The notes: generated by a model from the letters alone, not told the origin. A stretch of DNA of 64,000 bases from Aristolochia californica (GCA_029961685.1 JARWKL010000008.1:17951981-18015980); one strand, 5' to 3'; shown: positions 1-14,158, counted from the stretch's first letter. Numbers and translations: made by a program.

Positions 1-770
1 ATGACTTTTGTATTTGCGGTCAACACTTAGTTAGAAATTCTCCGCCTCCCCCTTTTCACGATGATTGCAAAACCTTATATATAAAAACTAAAAAGAGTTT
101 GCAATCCCTAAAAATTACAGACACTTTTTGAATTATCTCTCTCTACATTTGAGCATTGTGCATTTTATTTTTAGAAGTACACTTTTTTCTTAAATCGAAA
201 CTTGATTTTTCACTTCCCCTTCATCTCATAAACAAAAAAAGAGATTAAAGGCAAATTGATCACAACAAAATGAAAATTTTGGAGTTTATGTTTGGAAAGA
301 ATTTAAAGCTATAACAAATGTAAGTAAAGAAAATTTATTCACACACCATAAATGAACACAAAAGTTTTGTTATCCAAGTTTTGGGAATTCCTCTAGTTTA
401 ACCCATATAACACGGAATTTTATAAGAAAGAAATTTTTCTAGACATGTTTTAAACATTGGATATGCAAGCTTGAAACATGTTATAGATGAAAATCACCTA
501 TGCATCCAAACCTTTTAAAGAGAATAAAATTAAATTCTCAAGTGAGCATGCTGTGGGATATTTACCCGAGTCAAAGAAGCCATTATTTTTCCCATTTACA
601 AAAACCTGACCTAATGATCATAGATGATTGTAAAGTGATTTATCATGCGTAATGGGTTATTTGTTTGTATGGAATGACTTATGGATTTGGAGTCAACACT
701 CAGTTAAAAAATCCCCCGCCTCCCCCTTTTCCCGACGATTGCAAAACTTGATATATAAAAAATAAAAAGA
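1..770 (+). repeat. Block copy 1 (duplicated at 5361-6130)
   Basis: Shares private variants with 5361-6130 at a constant offset of 5361 (8 monomers). They are GTTAGAAAT(T/C)CTCCGCC, TTTGAGCATTGTGCATTT, TTTTTAGAAGTA, GATTAAAGGCAAATTGATCA, TTCCTCTAGTT, CCATATA, GATGAAAATCAC, then ATGGATTTGGAGTC and ATATAAAAAATAAAAAGAGT in the next monomer. Confidence 0.8.
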
Positions 771-3700
771 GTTTGTAATCCCTAAAAATAATTAACACTT
801 TTTTGAATTGTCTCTATCTACATTTGTGCATTGTGCATTTTAATTTCAGATGTACACCATTTTCTTAAATCGAAACTTGAGTTTTCACTTTCCCTTCATC
901 TCGTAAACAAAAAAAGAGATAAAAGACAAATAGATCACAAGAAAATGAAAATTTTAGAGTTTATGTAAGGAAAGAATTTAAAGCAATAACAAATGTTAGT
1001 AAAGAAATTTCATTCACACACCACAAATGAAGACAAAAGTTTGTTCTGAAAGTTTGGGAAATTCGACTAGTTCAACCCGAATAGCTTGGAATTTTATAAG
1101 AAACAGATTTTTCTACATATGTTTTAGAAACTTGGATATACATGCTTGAAACATGTTAAAGATGCGAATGACCTATCGATCAAAACATTTTAAAGAGAAT
1201 AACATTAAATTCTCAAGTGAACGTGCGGTGGGATATTTATCCGAGTCAAACAAGCCATTATTTTGCCCATTTACAAAAAGTTGACCTAATGTTCATAGAT
1301 GCTTGTAAAGTGATTTATCATGCATAACGGGCTATATTTTTGTAAGGAATGACTTATGGATTTGGAGTCAACATTCAGTTAAAAATCCCCGGCCTCCCCC
1401 TTTTCCCAAGTATTGCAAAACCTGATATATAAATACTAAAAAGAGTTTACAAACCCTAAAAATTAAAGACACTTTTTTGAAGTATCTCTCTCTACATTTG
1501 TGCGTTGTGCATTTCCATTTTAGATGTATACTTTTTTCTTAAATCAAAATTTGAGTTTTAAATTTCACTTCTTCTTGTAAACAAAAAAAGAGATAAAAGG
1601 CAAATAGATCATAATAAAATGACAATTTTATAGTTTATGTATAGAAAGAATTTAAACTAATAACTAATGTAAGTAAAGAAAATTTATTCACTCACTACAA
1701 AAGGAACACAAAAGTTTTGTTATCCAAGTTTGAGAATATCCACTAGCTTGGAATTTTATAAAAAAAAAAAGGATTTTTCTACACATGTTTTAAAAAATGG
1801 ATATGCATGCTTGAAACATGTTAAAGATCTAAATGACTTATGGATCCAAATCTATTCAAAAGAATAACATTAAATTTCCAAGTGAACGTGCAATGGGATA
1901 TTTAACCGAGTCAAACAAGCCATTTTTTTGCCCTGTTACAAAAAACTGACCTAACGATTATAGATGATTGTAAAATGATTTATAATGCGTAACGGGCTAT
2001 ATTTTTGAAAGGAATGACTTATGGATTGGGATTCAATACTCAGTTAAAAATCCCTTGCCTCTCCCTTTTCCCGATGATTGCAAAACCTGATATATAAAAA
2101 CTAAAAAGAGTTTACAATCCCTAAAAATTACAGACTCTTTTTTGAATTATCTCTCTCTACATTTTTGGATTATAAATTTTAATTTTTGATGTATACTTTT
2201 TTCGTAAATCGAAACTTGAGTTTTCACTTTCCCTTCATGTCATAAACAAATAAAGAGATAAAAGGTAAATAGATCACAACAAAATAAAAATTTTAGAGTT
2301 TGTGTATGGAAATAATTTAAAGCAATAACAAATGTAAGTAAAGAAATTTTTTTCACAAACCACAAATGAACAAAAAAGTTTTGTTACCCAAGTTTGGGAA
2401 ATTCCACAAGTTCAACCCTAATGGTTTGGAATTTTATAAGAAAGAGATTTTTCTACACATGGTTTAAAAAATGGATATGCATGCTTGAAACATGTTAAAG
2501 ATGCAAATGACCTATGAATCCTTTGAAAGAGAATAACATTAAATTCTCAAGTAAACGTGCGGTGAAATATTTACTTGAGTCAAACAAGCCATTATTTTGT
2601 CCATTTACAAATAGCTGACCTAACGATCATAGATGATTGTAAAGTTATTTAACGGGTATCTTTTTTTTAGGAATGACATATTGATTGGGATTCAACACTT
2701 AGTTAAAAATCCCATGCCTCCTCCTTTTCCTGACGATTGCAAAACATGTTATATAAAAACTAAAAAGAGTTTACAATCCCTAAAAATTACAAACACTTTT
2801 TGGAATTATCTCTCTCTACATTTGTGCGTTGTGCATTTCCATTTTAGATGTATACCTTTTCATAAAATCAAAACTTGGGATTTTCACTTTCCCTACATCT
2901 TGTAAACTAAAAAAGAGATAAAAGGCAAATAGATCATGAAAAAATGAATATTTTAGAGTTTATGTATGGAAAGAATTTAAAGAAATAACAAATGTAAGTA
3001 AATAAAATTTATTCACACACCACAAATGAACACAAAAGTTTTGTTATCCAAGTTTGGGAAATTCCACTAGTTCAACCCAAATGGCTTGGAATTTTATAAG
3101 AAAGAGATTTCTGCACATTGTTTTAAAAAATGATATGCATGCTGAAACATGTTTTAGATGCAAATGACCTATGGATCCAAACCTTTTAAAGAGAATAACA
3201 TTAAATTGTCAAGAGAATGTGCAGTGGGATATTTACCCGAGTCAAACAAGCCACTATTTTGCCCATTTTCAAAAGGCTGAGCTAACGATCATAGATGATT
3301 GTAAAGTGATTTATCTTGGGTAACAGGCTATATTTTTTTAAGGAATGACTTATGGATTGGGGGTCAACACTCCGCTAAAAATCCCCCACCTCGCCCTTTT
3401 CCCGACGATTGCAAAACCTGATATATAAAAACTAAAAAGAGTTTGTAATCCCTAAAAATTACAGACACTTTTTTGAAGTCTCTCACTCTATATTTGTGCA
3501 TTGTGCATTTCAATTTTAGATGTACATTTTTTTCTTAAATCGAAACATGAGTATTCAGTTTCCCTTCATTACGTAAACAAAAAAAGAGATAAAAGGCAAA
3601 TAGATCTCAACAAAATAAAAATTTTAGAGTTTATAAAATGAAAGATTTTAAAGCAATAACATATGTAAGTAATAAAAATTTATTCACACACCACAAATGA

Positions 3701-3839
3701 ACACAAAAGTTTTGTTATCCAAGTTTGGGAAATTCCACTAGTTCAACCCTAATAGCTTGGAATTTATAAGAAAGTGATTTTTCTACACATGTTTTAAAAA
3801 ATAGATATGCATGCTTGAAACATGTGAAAGATTCAAATC

Positions 3840-4330
3840 ACCTACGGATCAAAACCTTTGTAAGAAAATAACATTGAATTCTCAAGTGAACATGCGGTGG
3901 GATATTTACCCGAGTCAAACAAGCCATTATTTGGCCCATATACAAAAAGCTGCCCTGACGATCATAGATAATTCTAAAGTGATTTATCATGCGTAACGGG
4001 CTATTTTTTTTTAAGGAATGACTTATGGATTGGGAGTCAACACTCAGTTAAAAATCCCTCGGCCCCCCTTTTCCAGACGATTGCAAAATCGGATATATAA
4101 AAATAAAAAAAAGTTTACAATCCATAAAAATTACGGACAATTTTCAGAATTATCTGTCTCTACATTTATCCATTGTGCATTTCCATTTTATATGTTAATT
4201 TTTCTTAAATCAAAACTTGAGTTTTCACTTACCCTTCATCTCGTAAACAAAAAGAGAGATAAAAGGCAAATAGACCAATACAAAATGAAAACTTTAGAGT
4301 TTATGTATGGAAAGAATTTAAACCAATAAA
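3840..4330 (+). repeat. Block copy 1 of a 4-monomer-register repeat
   Basis: Shares with 6532-7020 (offset about 2691) the runs CCTTTGTAAGAAAATAACAT, TTGAATTCTCAAGTGAACAT, GGCCCA(T/C)ATACAAAAAG and TGCCCT in one monomer. In the next it shares AAAATC(G/A)GATATATAAA, CATAAAAATTAC, GATGTTAA and AATAGACCAATACAAAAT. These variants are rare elsewhere in the window. Confidence 0.85.
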
Positions 4331-5128
4331 AAATTTAAGTAAAGAAAATTTATTCACGCACCGCAAAGGAACACAATAGTTTTGTTATCCCAGTTTGGAA
4401 ATCCCACTAGTTCAACCCTAATGGCTTGGAATTTTATAAGAATGAGATTTTTCTGCAAATGTTTTAAAAAATGGATATGCATGCTTGAAACATGTTAAAG
4501 ATGCAAATGACCTATGGATCCAAACATTTTAAAGTGATTAACATTAAATTCTCAAATGAACGTGCGTTGGGATATTTACCTTAGTCAAACAAGCCATTAT
4601 TTTGCCCTTTTTAAATAGGTGACCTAACGATCATAGATGATTGTAAAGTGTTTTATCATGCGTAATGGGCTATATTTTTATAACGAATAACTTATTGATT
4701 GGGATTCAACACTTAGTTAAAAATCCTCCGCCTCCCCCTTTTCAAAACGATTGCAAAACATGCTATACAAAAAGTAAAAAGAGTTTAAAATCCCTAAAAA
4801 TTACAGACACGTTTTGGAATTATCTCTCGCTACATTTGTGCATTGTGCATTTCTATTTTAGATGTATACTTTTTCCTAAATCAAAACTTGAGTTTTCACT
4901 TTTCCTTCATCTCGTAAACAAAAAAAGAGATAAAAGACAAATAAGTTACAACAAAATGAAAATTTTAGAGTTTATGTATGGAAAGAAAACAAAGCAATAA
5001 CAAATGTAAGTGAAGAAAATTTATTCACACACCACAAATGAACACAAAAGTTTTGTTATCCAAGTTTGGGAAATTCCACTAGTTCAACCCTAATAGCTTG
5101 GAATTTTATTGGAAAAATATTTTTCTAC

Positions 5129-5167
5129 ACATGTTTTAAAAAATGGATATGCATGCTTGAAACATGT
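5129..5167 (+). repeat. Conserved dyad around ATGCATGC in the monomer (representative copy)
   Basis: Arms ACATGTTT (5129-5136) and AAACATGT (5160-5167) form an 8-bp inverted repeat around a 23-nt spacer that contains the palindromic GCATGC. The arrangement is retained in most monomers on both strands. It could extrude as a hairpin or serve as a symmetric protein-binding site; function is unknown. Confidence 0.75.
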
Positions 5168-5360
5168 TAAAGATTCAGATGACCTATGGATCCAAACCTT
5201 TTAAAGAGAATAACATTAAATTCTCAACTGAACATGCACTGGGATATTTACCCAAGTCAAACAAGCCATTATTTTGCCCATTTTCAAAAAGTTGACCTTC
5301 CGATGATATATGATTGTAAAGTGATTTATCATGCGCAAGGGGGCTATATTTATGTAAGGA

Positions 5361-6130
5361 ATGACTTATGGATTGGCAGTAAACACTCAGTTAGAAATCC
5401 TCCGCCTCCCCCTTTTCACGGGGATTGCAAAACCTAATATATAAAAACTAAAAAGAGTTTGTAATCGCTAAAAATTACAGACACTTTTTTGAATTATCTC
5501 TCTCAACATTTGAGCATTGTGCATTTAATTTTTAGAAGTATAGTTTTTTCTTAAATTGAAACTTGAGTTTTCACTTTCCCTTCATCTCGCAAACAAAAAA
5601 AGTGATTAAAGGCAAATTGATCACCACAAAATGAAAATTTTGGAGTTTATGTATGGAAAGAATTTAAAGCAATAACAAATGTAAGTAAAGAAAATTTATT
5701 CACACACCACAAATGAACACAAAAGTTTTGTTATCATAGTTTGGGAAATTCCTCTAGTTCAATCCATATAGCATGGAATTTTATAAGAAAGAAAATTTTC
5801 TAGGCATTTTCTAAAAAATGGATATGCATGCTTGAAACATGTTAAAGATGAAAATCACTTATGGATCCAAACCTTTTAAAGAGAATAACATTAAATTCTC
5901 AAGTGAACGTGCGGTGGGATATTTACCCGAGTAAAAGGAGCCATTATTTCTCCCATTTACAAAAAGTTGACCAAACGATCATAGATGATTGTAAACTGAT
6001 TTATCATGCATCACGGGTTATATGTTTTTAAGGAATGACTAATGGATTTGGAGTCGACACTCAGTTAAAAATTCCCCTCCTCCCCTTTTTCCCGACGATT
6101 GCAAAACCTGATATATAAAAAATAAAAAGA
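5361..6130 (+). repeat. Block copy 2 (duplicate of 1-770)
   Basis: Carries the same ordered set of private variants as 1-770, for example TTCCTCTAGTT at 5750 against 389. It crosses a monomer boundary, so at least one whole monomer plus part of the next moved together. Confidence 0.8.
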
Positions 6131-6531
6131 GTTTGTAATTCCTAAAAATTATAGACACTTTTTTGAATTATCTCTCTCTACATTTGTGCATTGTGCATTT
6201 CCATTTTAGATATATACTTTTTTCTGAAATCAAAACTTGAGTTTTCACTTTCCCTTCATCTCGTAAACAAAAAAAGAGATAAAAACAAATACATCACAAC
6301 AAAATGAAAATTTTAGATTTTATGTATATAAATAATTTAAAGCAATAAAAAATTTAAGTAAAGAAAATTTATTCACTCACCACAAATAAACACAAAAGTT
6401 TTTTTATGCAAGTTTGGGAAATTCCACTAGTTCAACCCTAATGGCTTTGAATTTTATAAGAAAGATATTTTTCTACAAATGTTTTAAAAAATGAATAGGC
6501 ATGCTTGATACATGTTAAAGATGCGAATGAC

Positions 6532-7020
6532 CTATGGATCCAAACCTTTGTAAGAAAATAACATTGAATTCTCAAGTGAACATGCGGCGGGATATTTACC
6601 TGAGTCAAACAAGCCATTAATCGGCCCACATACAAAAAGTTGCCCTAACGATCATAGATCATTGTAAAGTGATTTATCATGCGTAACGGGCTATATTTTT
6701 TTAAGGAATGACTTATGGATTGGGAGTCAACACTCAGTTAAAAATCCCCTGCCTCCCCCTTTTCCCGATGATTGTAAAATCAGATATATAAAAACAAAAA
6801 AATATTTACAACGCATAAAAATTACTGACACTTTCCGGAATTATCTCTCTCGCATTTGTGCGTTGTGCATTTCCATTTTAGATGTTAACTTTTTTTTTAA
6901 ATCAAAACTTGAGTTTTCACTTTCCCTTCATCTCGTAAACAAAAGAAGCGAAAAAAGGCAAATAGACCAATACAAAATTAAAATTTTTGAGTTTATGTAT
7001 GGAAAAAAATTTCAAGCAAT
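6532..7020 (+). repeat. Block copy 2 of a 4-monomer-register repeat
   Basis: The counterpart of 3840-4330, with the same ordered variants across a monomer boundary at 6705 (against 4015). The distance equals four monomers. Confidence 0.85.
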
Positions 7021-10000
7021 AACAAATGTAAATAAAGAAAATTTGTTCAAACACCACAAATGAACACAAAAGTTTTGTTATCCAAGTTTGGGAAATTCCA
7101 CTAGTTCAACCCTAATAGCTTGGAATTTTATAAGAAAGAGAGTTTTCCACACATGTTTTAAAAAATGGATATGCATGCTTTAAACATGTTAAAGATGCAA
7201 ATGATTTATGGATTCAAACCTTTTAAAGAGAATAACATTAAATTCTCACGTGAACATGCGGTGGGATATTTACCTGAGTGAAACAAGCCATTATTTTGCC
7301 CATTTACAAAAAGTTGACCTAACGATCAAAGATGATTTTAAAGTTATTTATCATGTGTTACGGGCTTTATTTTTGTAATGAATGACTTATGGATTGGGAG
7401 TCAATACTTAGTTAAAAATCCCCCGTCTCCCTCTTTTCCCAACGATTGCAAAACCTGATATATTAAAATTAAAAAGCGTTTACAATCCCTAAAAATTACA
7501 GACACATTTAGGAATTATCTCTCTCTACATTTGTGCATTGTGCATTTCCATTTTAGATGTAAAATATTTTCTTAAATCAAAACTTAAGTTTTCATTTTCC
7601 CTTCATCTCGTAAACAAAAAATGAAATAAAAGGCAAAGAGATCACAAAAAAATAATAATTTTAGAGTTTATGTATGGAAAGAATTTAAAGCAATAAAAAA
7701 TGTATGTAAAGAAAATTTATTCACACACCACAAATGAACACAAAAGTTTTGTTACCCAAGTTTGGGAAATTTCACAAGTGCAACCCTAATAGTTTTGAGT
7801 TTTATGAGAAAGAGATTTTTCTAAACATGTTTTATAAAATGGATATGCATGCTCCAAACATGTTAAACATGCAAATGACCAATGGATCCAAACCTTTTAA
7901 AGAGAATAACAATAAATTCTCAAGTGAATGTGCAGTGGGATATTTACTCGAGTCAAACAAGCCATTATTTTACACATTTACAAAAAGCTGACCTAACGAT
8001 GAAAGATGATTGTAAAGTGATTTATCATGCGTAACGGGCTGCTTTTTTTAAGGAATGACTTATGGATTGGGAGTCAACACTCAGTTAAAAATCCCCTACT
8101 TCCCCATTTTCCTGTCGATTGAAAAACCTGATATATAAAAACTTAAAAACTTTACAATCCCTAAAAATTACATAAAATTTTTGGAATTATCTCCCTCTAC
8201 ATTTCTGCATTGTGCATTTCCATGTTAGATGTGTACTTTTTTCTTAAATCAAAACTTGAGTTTTCACTTTCCCTTCATCTCGAAAACACAAAAAGAGATA
8301 AAAGGCAAATAGATCACAACAAAATGAAAATTTTATATTTTATGTATGGAATGAATTTAAAAGCAATAAAAAATGTAAGTAAAGAAAATTTATTCACACA
8401 CCACAAATGAACACAAAAGTTTTGCTATCTAAGTTTGAGAAATTCCAATAGTTCAACCCTTATAGCTTGGAATTTTTTGAGAAAGAGATTTTTCTACACA
8501 TGTTTTAAAAACTGGATATGCAAGCTTGAAACATGTTAAAGATGCAAATGACCAATGGATCCAAACCTTTGAAAGTGATTAACATTAAATTCTCAAGTGA
8601 ACGTGCGGTGGGATATTTACTCGAGTCAAACAAGCCATTATTTTGCCCATAGACAAAAAGCTGACCTAACGATCATATATGATTTTAAAGTGATTTATCA
8701 AGCATAATGGGGTATATTTTTGTAAGGAATGACTATGGATTGGGAGTCAACACTCAGTTTAAAATCTCCTGCCTCCCCCTTTTCCTAGCGATTGTAAAAC
8801 CTGATATATAAAAACTAAAAAAAGTTTACAATCCCTAAAAATTACAGACACTTTTTGGAATTATCTCTCTCTACATTTGTCTAGTGCGCATTACCATTTT
8901 AGATGTATACTTTTTTCTTAAGCAAAAATTTGAGTTTTCTCTTTCCCTTCATCTTGTAAACAAAAAAAGAGATTAAAGGCAAATAGTTCACAACAAATCG
9001 AAAACTTTAGAGTTTATGTATTGAAAAAAATATTTAAGCAACAACAAATGTAACTAGATAAAATTTATTCAGACACCACAAATGAACACAAAAGTTTTGT
9101 TATCCAAGTTTGGGAAATGCCACTAGTTCAATCCTACTAGCTTAGAATTTTATAAGAAAGAGATTTTTATACACATGTTTTAAAAAATGGATATGCATGC
9201 TTGAAACATGTTAAAGATGCAAATGACCTATGGATCGAAACCTTTTGAAGAGAATAACATTAAATTCTCGAGTGAACGTGCAGTACGATATTTACCCGTG
9301 TCAAACAAGCCATTAGTTTGCCCATTTACAAAAAGTTGACCGAATGATCATAGATGATTGTAAAGTGATTTATCAAGGCTTTATTTTTGAATGGAATGAC
9401 TTAAGGATTGGGACTCAACACTCAGTAAAAAATCCCCCACCTCCCCTTCTCCCGACGATACAAAGCCAGATATAAAAACTAAAAAGAGTTAACATTCCCT
9501 AAAAATTACAGACACTTTTTGGAATTATCTCTCTCTACATTTGTGCATTGTGCATTTCAATTTTATATGTATACTTTTTTCTTAATTCAAAACTTGAGTT
9601 TTCACTTTCCCTTCATCTCGTAGACAAAAAAAGAGATAAAAGGCAAAAATAGATCACAACAAAAGGAAAATTATAGAGTTTATGTATGGAAAGAATTTAA
9701 AGCAATAAAAAATCTAAGTAAAGAAAATTTATTCACACACCACAAGTGAACACAAAATTTTTGTTATCCAAGTTTGGGAAATTCCAATAGTTTAACCCTA
9801 ATAAATTGGCATTTTATAAGAATGATATTTTTCTTCACATGTTTTAAAAAATGGATATGCATGCTTGAAACATTTTAAAGATGCAAATGACCTATGGATC
9901 CAAACCATTTAAAGAGAATAACATTAAATTCTCAAGTGAATGTGTGGTGGGATATTTACCCGAGTCAAGCAAGCCTTATTTTGCCCATTTACAAAAAGTT

Positions 10001-11370
10001 GACCTAACAATCATTGATGATTGCAAAGTGATTTATCAAGCATAACTGCCTATATTTTTTTCAGGAATGACTTATGGATTGGGAGTCAACACTCAAGGTA
10101 CAATCCCCAGCCTCCCCCTTTTCCCGACGATTATAAAACCATTTATTTAAAAAGTAAAATGAGTTTAAAATCGCTATAAGTTACAGACACTTTTTGGAAT
10201 TATCACTCTCTACATTTGTGAAATGTGCATTTCCATATTAGATGTTTATTTTTTTCTTAAATCAAAACTTGAGTTTTCACTTTCCCTTCATCTCGTAAAC
10301 AAAAAAAGAGAAAAAAGGCAAATAGATCACAACAAAATGAAAATTTTAGAGTTTATGTATAGAAAGAATTTAAAGCAATAACAAATGTAAGTAAAGAAAA
10401 TTTATTCACACACCAAAAATGAACACAAAAGTTTTGTTATCCAAGTTTGGGAAATTCACTTGTTCAACCCTAATTGCTTGGAATTTTATAAGTAAGAGTT
10501 TTTTCTATACATGTTTTAAAAAATGGAAATGCATGCTTGAAACATGTCAAAGATTCAAATGACCTATGGATCCAAATGTTTTAAAGAGAATAATCTTAAA
10601 TTCTCAAGAGAACGTGCGGTGGAATATTTTTTCGAGTCAAACTAGCCTTTATTTTGCGCATTTAAAAAAATCTGAGCTAACAATCATAGATGATTTTAAA
10701 GTGATATATAATGCATAACAGGCTAAATTTTTGTAGGGAATGACTTATGGATCAGTCAACACTTAGTTAAAAATCCCCCGCTTCCCCCTTTTCACAATGA
10801 TAGCAAAACCTGATATATAAAAACTAAAAAGAGTTTACAATCCCTAAAAATTACAGGCGCTTTTAGAAATTATCTCTCTCTATATTTGTGCATTGTGCAT
10901 TTCCATTTTACATGTATTCTGTTTTCTTAAATCAAAATTTGAGTTTTCACTTTCCCTCATCTCATAAAAAAAGAGATAAAAGGCAAAAATAGATCACAAC
11001 AAAATGAAAATTTTAGTGTTGATAAATGGAAAGAATTTAAAAAAATATTAAATGTAAGTAAATAAAATTTATTCACACATCACAAATGAACACAAAAGAT
11101 TTGTTATCCAAGTTTGGGAAATTCCACTAGTTCAACCCTAATAGCTTGGAATTTTATAAAGAGATTTTTCTACAAATGTTTTAAAAAATGGATATGCATG
11201 CTTGAAACATGTTAAAGATGCAAATAACCTGTGGATCCAAACCTTTTAAAGAGAATAACATTAAATTCTCTAGTGAACGTGCTGTGTATATTTACCCGAG
11301 TCAAAGAAGCCATTATTTTGCCCATTTACAAAAAGCTGACTTGACGATCATAGATTATTGTAAAGTGATT

Positions 11371-11382
11371 TATCATGGAATG
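11371..11382 (+). repeat. Deletion-variant monomer junction (about 24 bp lost)
   Basis: TTTATCAT is joined directly to GGAATGATTT. The usual GCGTAACGGGCTATATTTTT segment before the anchor is missing, so the preceding interval is 640 bp. Confidence 0.85.
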
Positions 11383-14119
11383 ATTTACTGGTTGGGAGTC
11401 AACACTCAGTTAAAAATCCCCCGCCTCCCTCATTTATGACGATTGAAAAACCTGATATATAAAAACTAAAAAGAGTTTTCAATCCCTAAAAATTACAGAC
11501 ACTTTTTGAAGTTATCTCTCTCCACTTTTGAGCATTGTGCATTTCCATTTTATATGTATATGTTTTCTTAAATCAAAACTTGAGTTTTCACTTACCCTTC
11601 ATCTCGTAAACAAAAAAAGAGATAAAAGGTAAAAAAAGATCACAAAAAAAAAAAAATTTAAGAGTTTATGAATCAAAAAAAAATTTAAAGCAATAACAAA
11701 TGTTAGTAAAGAAATTTTATTCACACACCACAAATGAACACAAAAGTTTTGTTATCCATGTTTGGGAAATTCCACTAGTTCAACCCTAATAGCTTGGAAT
11801 TTTATAAGAAGGGTTTTTACTACACATGTTTTAAAAAATGGACATGCATGCTTGAAACATGTCAAAGATGCAAATGACCTATGGATTCAAATATTTTTAA
11901 GAGAATATCATTAAATTCTCAAGTGAACGTGCGGTGGGTTCTTTACCCGAGTCAAACAAGCCATTATTTTGCACATTTACATAAAGCTGACCTAACGATC
12001 ATAGATGATTGTAAGGTGATTTATCATGCGTAATGGGCTATATTTTTTGTAAGGAATGACTTATTGATTGGGAGTCAACACTCTATTAAAAATTCTAGGC
12101 CTCCCCCGTTTCTCGTCGATTGCAAAACCAGATATATAAAAACAAAAAAGAGTTTACAATCCCAAAAAATTACAGGCAGTTTCTAGAATTATCTCTTTCT
12201 ACATATGTGCATTGTGGTTTTCCATTTTAGAATATATTCTTTTATCTTAAATCAAAACTTGAGTTTTCACTTTCCCTTCATCTCATAAACAAAAAAAGAG
12301 ATAAAAAGCAAAAAAAGATCACAAAAAAACAAAAAATTTAGCGTTTATGTAAGGAAAACAGATGTAAAGCAATAACAAATGTTAGTAAAGAAAATTTATT
12401 CACACACCACAAATGAACACAAAAGTTTTGTTATCCATGTTTTGGAAATTCCACTAGTTCAACCCTAATAGCTTGGAATTTTATAAGAAAGATTTTTTAC
12501 AACACATGTTTTAAAAAATGGATATGCATGCTTGAAACATGTCAAAGATGCAAATGACCAATGGATCCAAACCTTTTAAAGAGAATAACATTAAATTCTC
12601 AAATGAACGTGCGGTGGGTTATTTACCCGAGTCAAACAAACCTTTATTTTGTGCATTTACAAAAATCTCACCTAACGATCATAGATGATTGTAAAGTGAT
12701 AAATCAAGCCTAATAGGCTATATTTTTGTAGGGAATGACTAATGGATTGGGAGTCAACACTCACTTAAAAATCCCTCGCCTCCCCTTTTTCCTATAGATT
12801 GGAAAATTTGATATATAAAAACTAAAAAGAGTTTACAATCCCTAAAAATTACAAACACTTTTAGGAATTATCTCTCTCTACATTTGTACATTATGCATTT
12901 CCATTTTACATGTATTTTTTTTCTAAAATCAGAACTTGAGTTTTCACTTTCTATTCATCTCATAAAGTAAAAAAAGAGATAAAAGGCAAAAATAGATCAC
13001 AACAAAATAAAAATTGTACAGTTGATGTTTGGAAAGAATTTAAAGAAATAAGAAATGTAAGTAAAGTAAATTTATTCACACACCAAAAATGAACACAAAA
13101 GTTTTGTTATCCAAGTTTGGGAAATTCAACTAGTTCAATCGTAATAGCTTGGAATTTTATATGAAAAGATATTTCTACATATGCTTTAAAAATTGGATAT
13201 GCATGCCTGAAACATGTTAAAGATGCAAATGACCAATGGATCCAAACCTTTTAAAGAGAATAACATTAAATTCTCAAGTGAACGTGTGTTGGGATATTTA
13301 CTAGAGTCAAACAAGCCATTATTTTGCCCATTTAAAAAAAGCTGACCTAACGATCATAGATGATTGTAAAGTGATTTATCAAGTGTAACGGGCTATATTT
13401 TTGTAAGGAACGACTTCTGGATTGGGAGTCAACACTCAGTTAGAAATACCCCGCCTCCTCTTTTTCCCGACGATTGCAAAACCTGATATATAAAAACTAA
13501 AAAAAGTTTACAATCCCTAAAAATTAAACACTTTTTGGAATTATCTCTCTCTAAATTTTTGCATTGCGCATTTCCTTTTTAGATATATAATTTTTTCTTC
13601 TATCGAAACTTGAGTTTTCACTTTCCTTACATCTCGTAAACAAAAAAAGAGATAAAAGGCAAATAGATCACAACAAAATGAAAATTTTAGAGTTTATGCA
13701 TGGAAAGAATTTAAAGCAATAACTAATGTAAGTAAAGAAAATTTATTAACACACCACAAATGAACACAAAAGTTTTGTTATTAAAGTTTTGGAAATTCCA
13801 TTAGTTCAACCTTAATGGCAAGGAATTTTATAAGAAAGAGATTTTTCTACACATGTTTTAAAAAAAGGATAGGCATGCTTAAAACATGTTAAAGATGCAA
13901 ATGACCTATGGATCCAAACCTTTTAAAGAGAATAACATTAAATTCTCAAATGAACGTGTGGCAGGATATTTACCTAAGTCAAACAAACCATTATTTTGCC
14001 CATTTTCAAAAAGCTGACCTAAAGATCATAGATGATTGTAAAGTGATTTATCATACGTAACGTGCTATATTTTTTTTCGGAATGACTTATGGATTGGGAG
14101 TCAACACTCAGTTAAAAAT

Positions 14120-14139
14120 CCCCCGCCTCCCCCTTTTCC
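14120..14139 (+). repeat. Conserved C-rich island of the monomer (representative copy)
   Basis: CCCCCGCCTCCCCCTTTTCC, at phase about +41, is present with small changes in nearly every monomer and is the most GC-rich spot of an AT-rich unit. The opposite strand has G runs of 5, 2, 5 and usually 3. It is also where three large changes occur: the C16 run at 15410, the G18 run at 56412, and the inversion at 55967. Confidence 0.9.
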
Positions 14140-14158
14140 TGACGATTGCAAAACCTGA

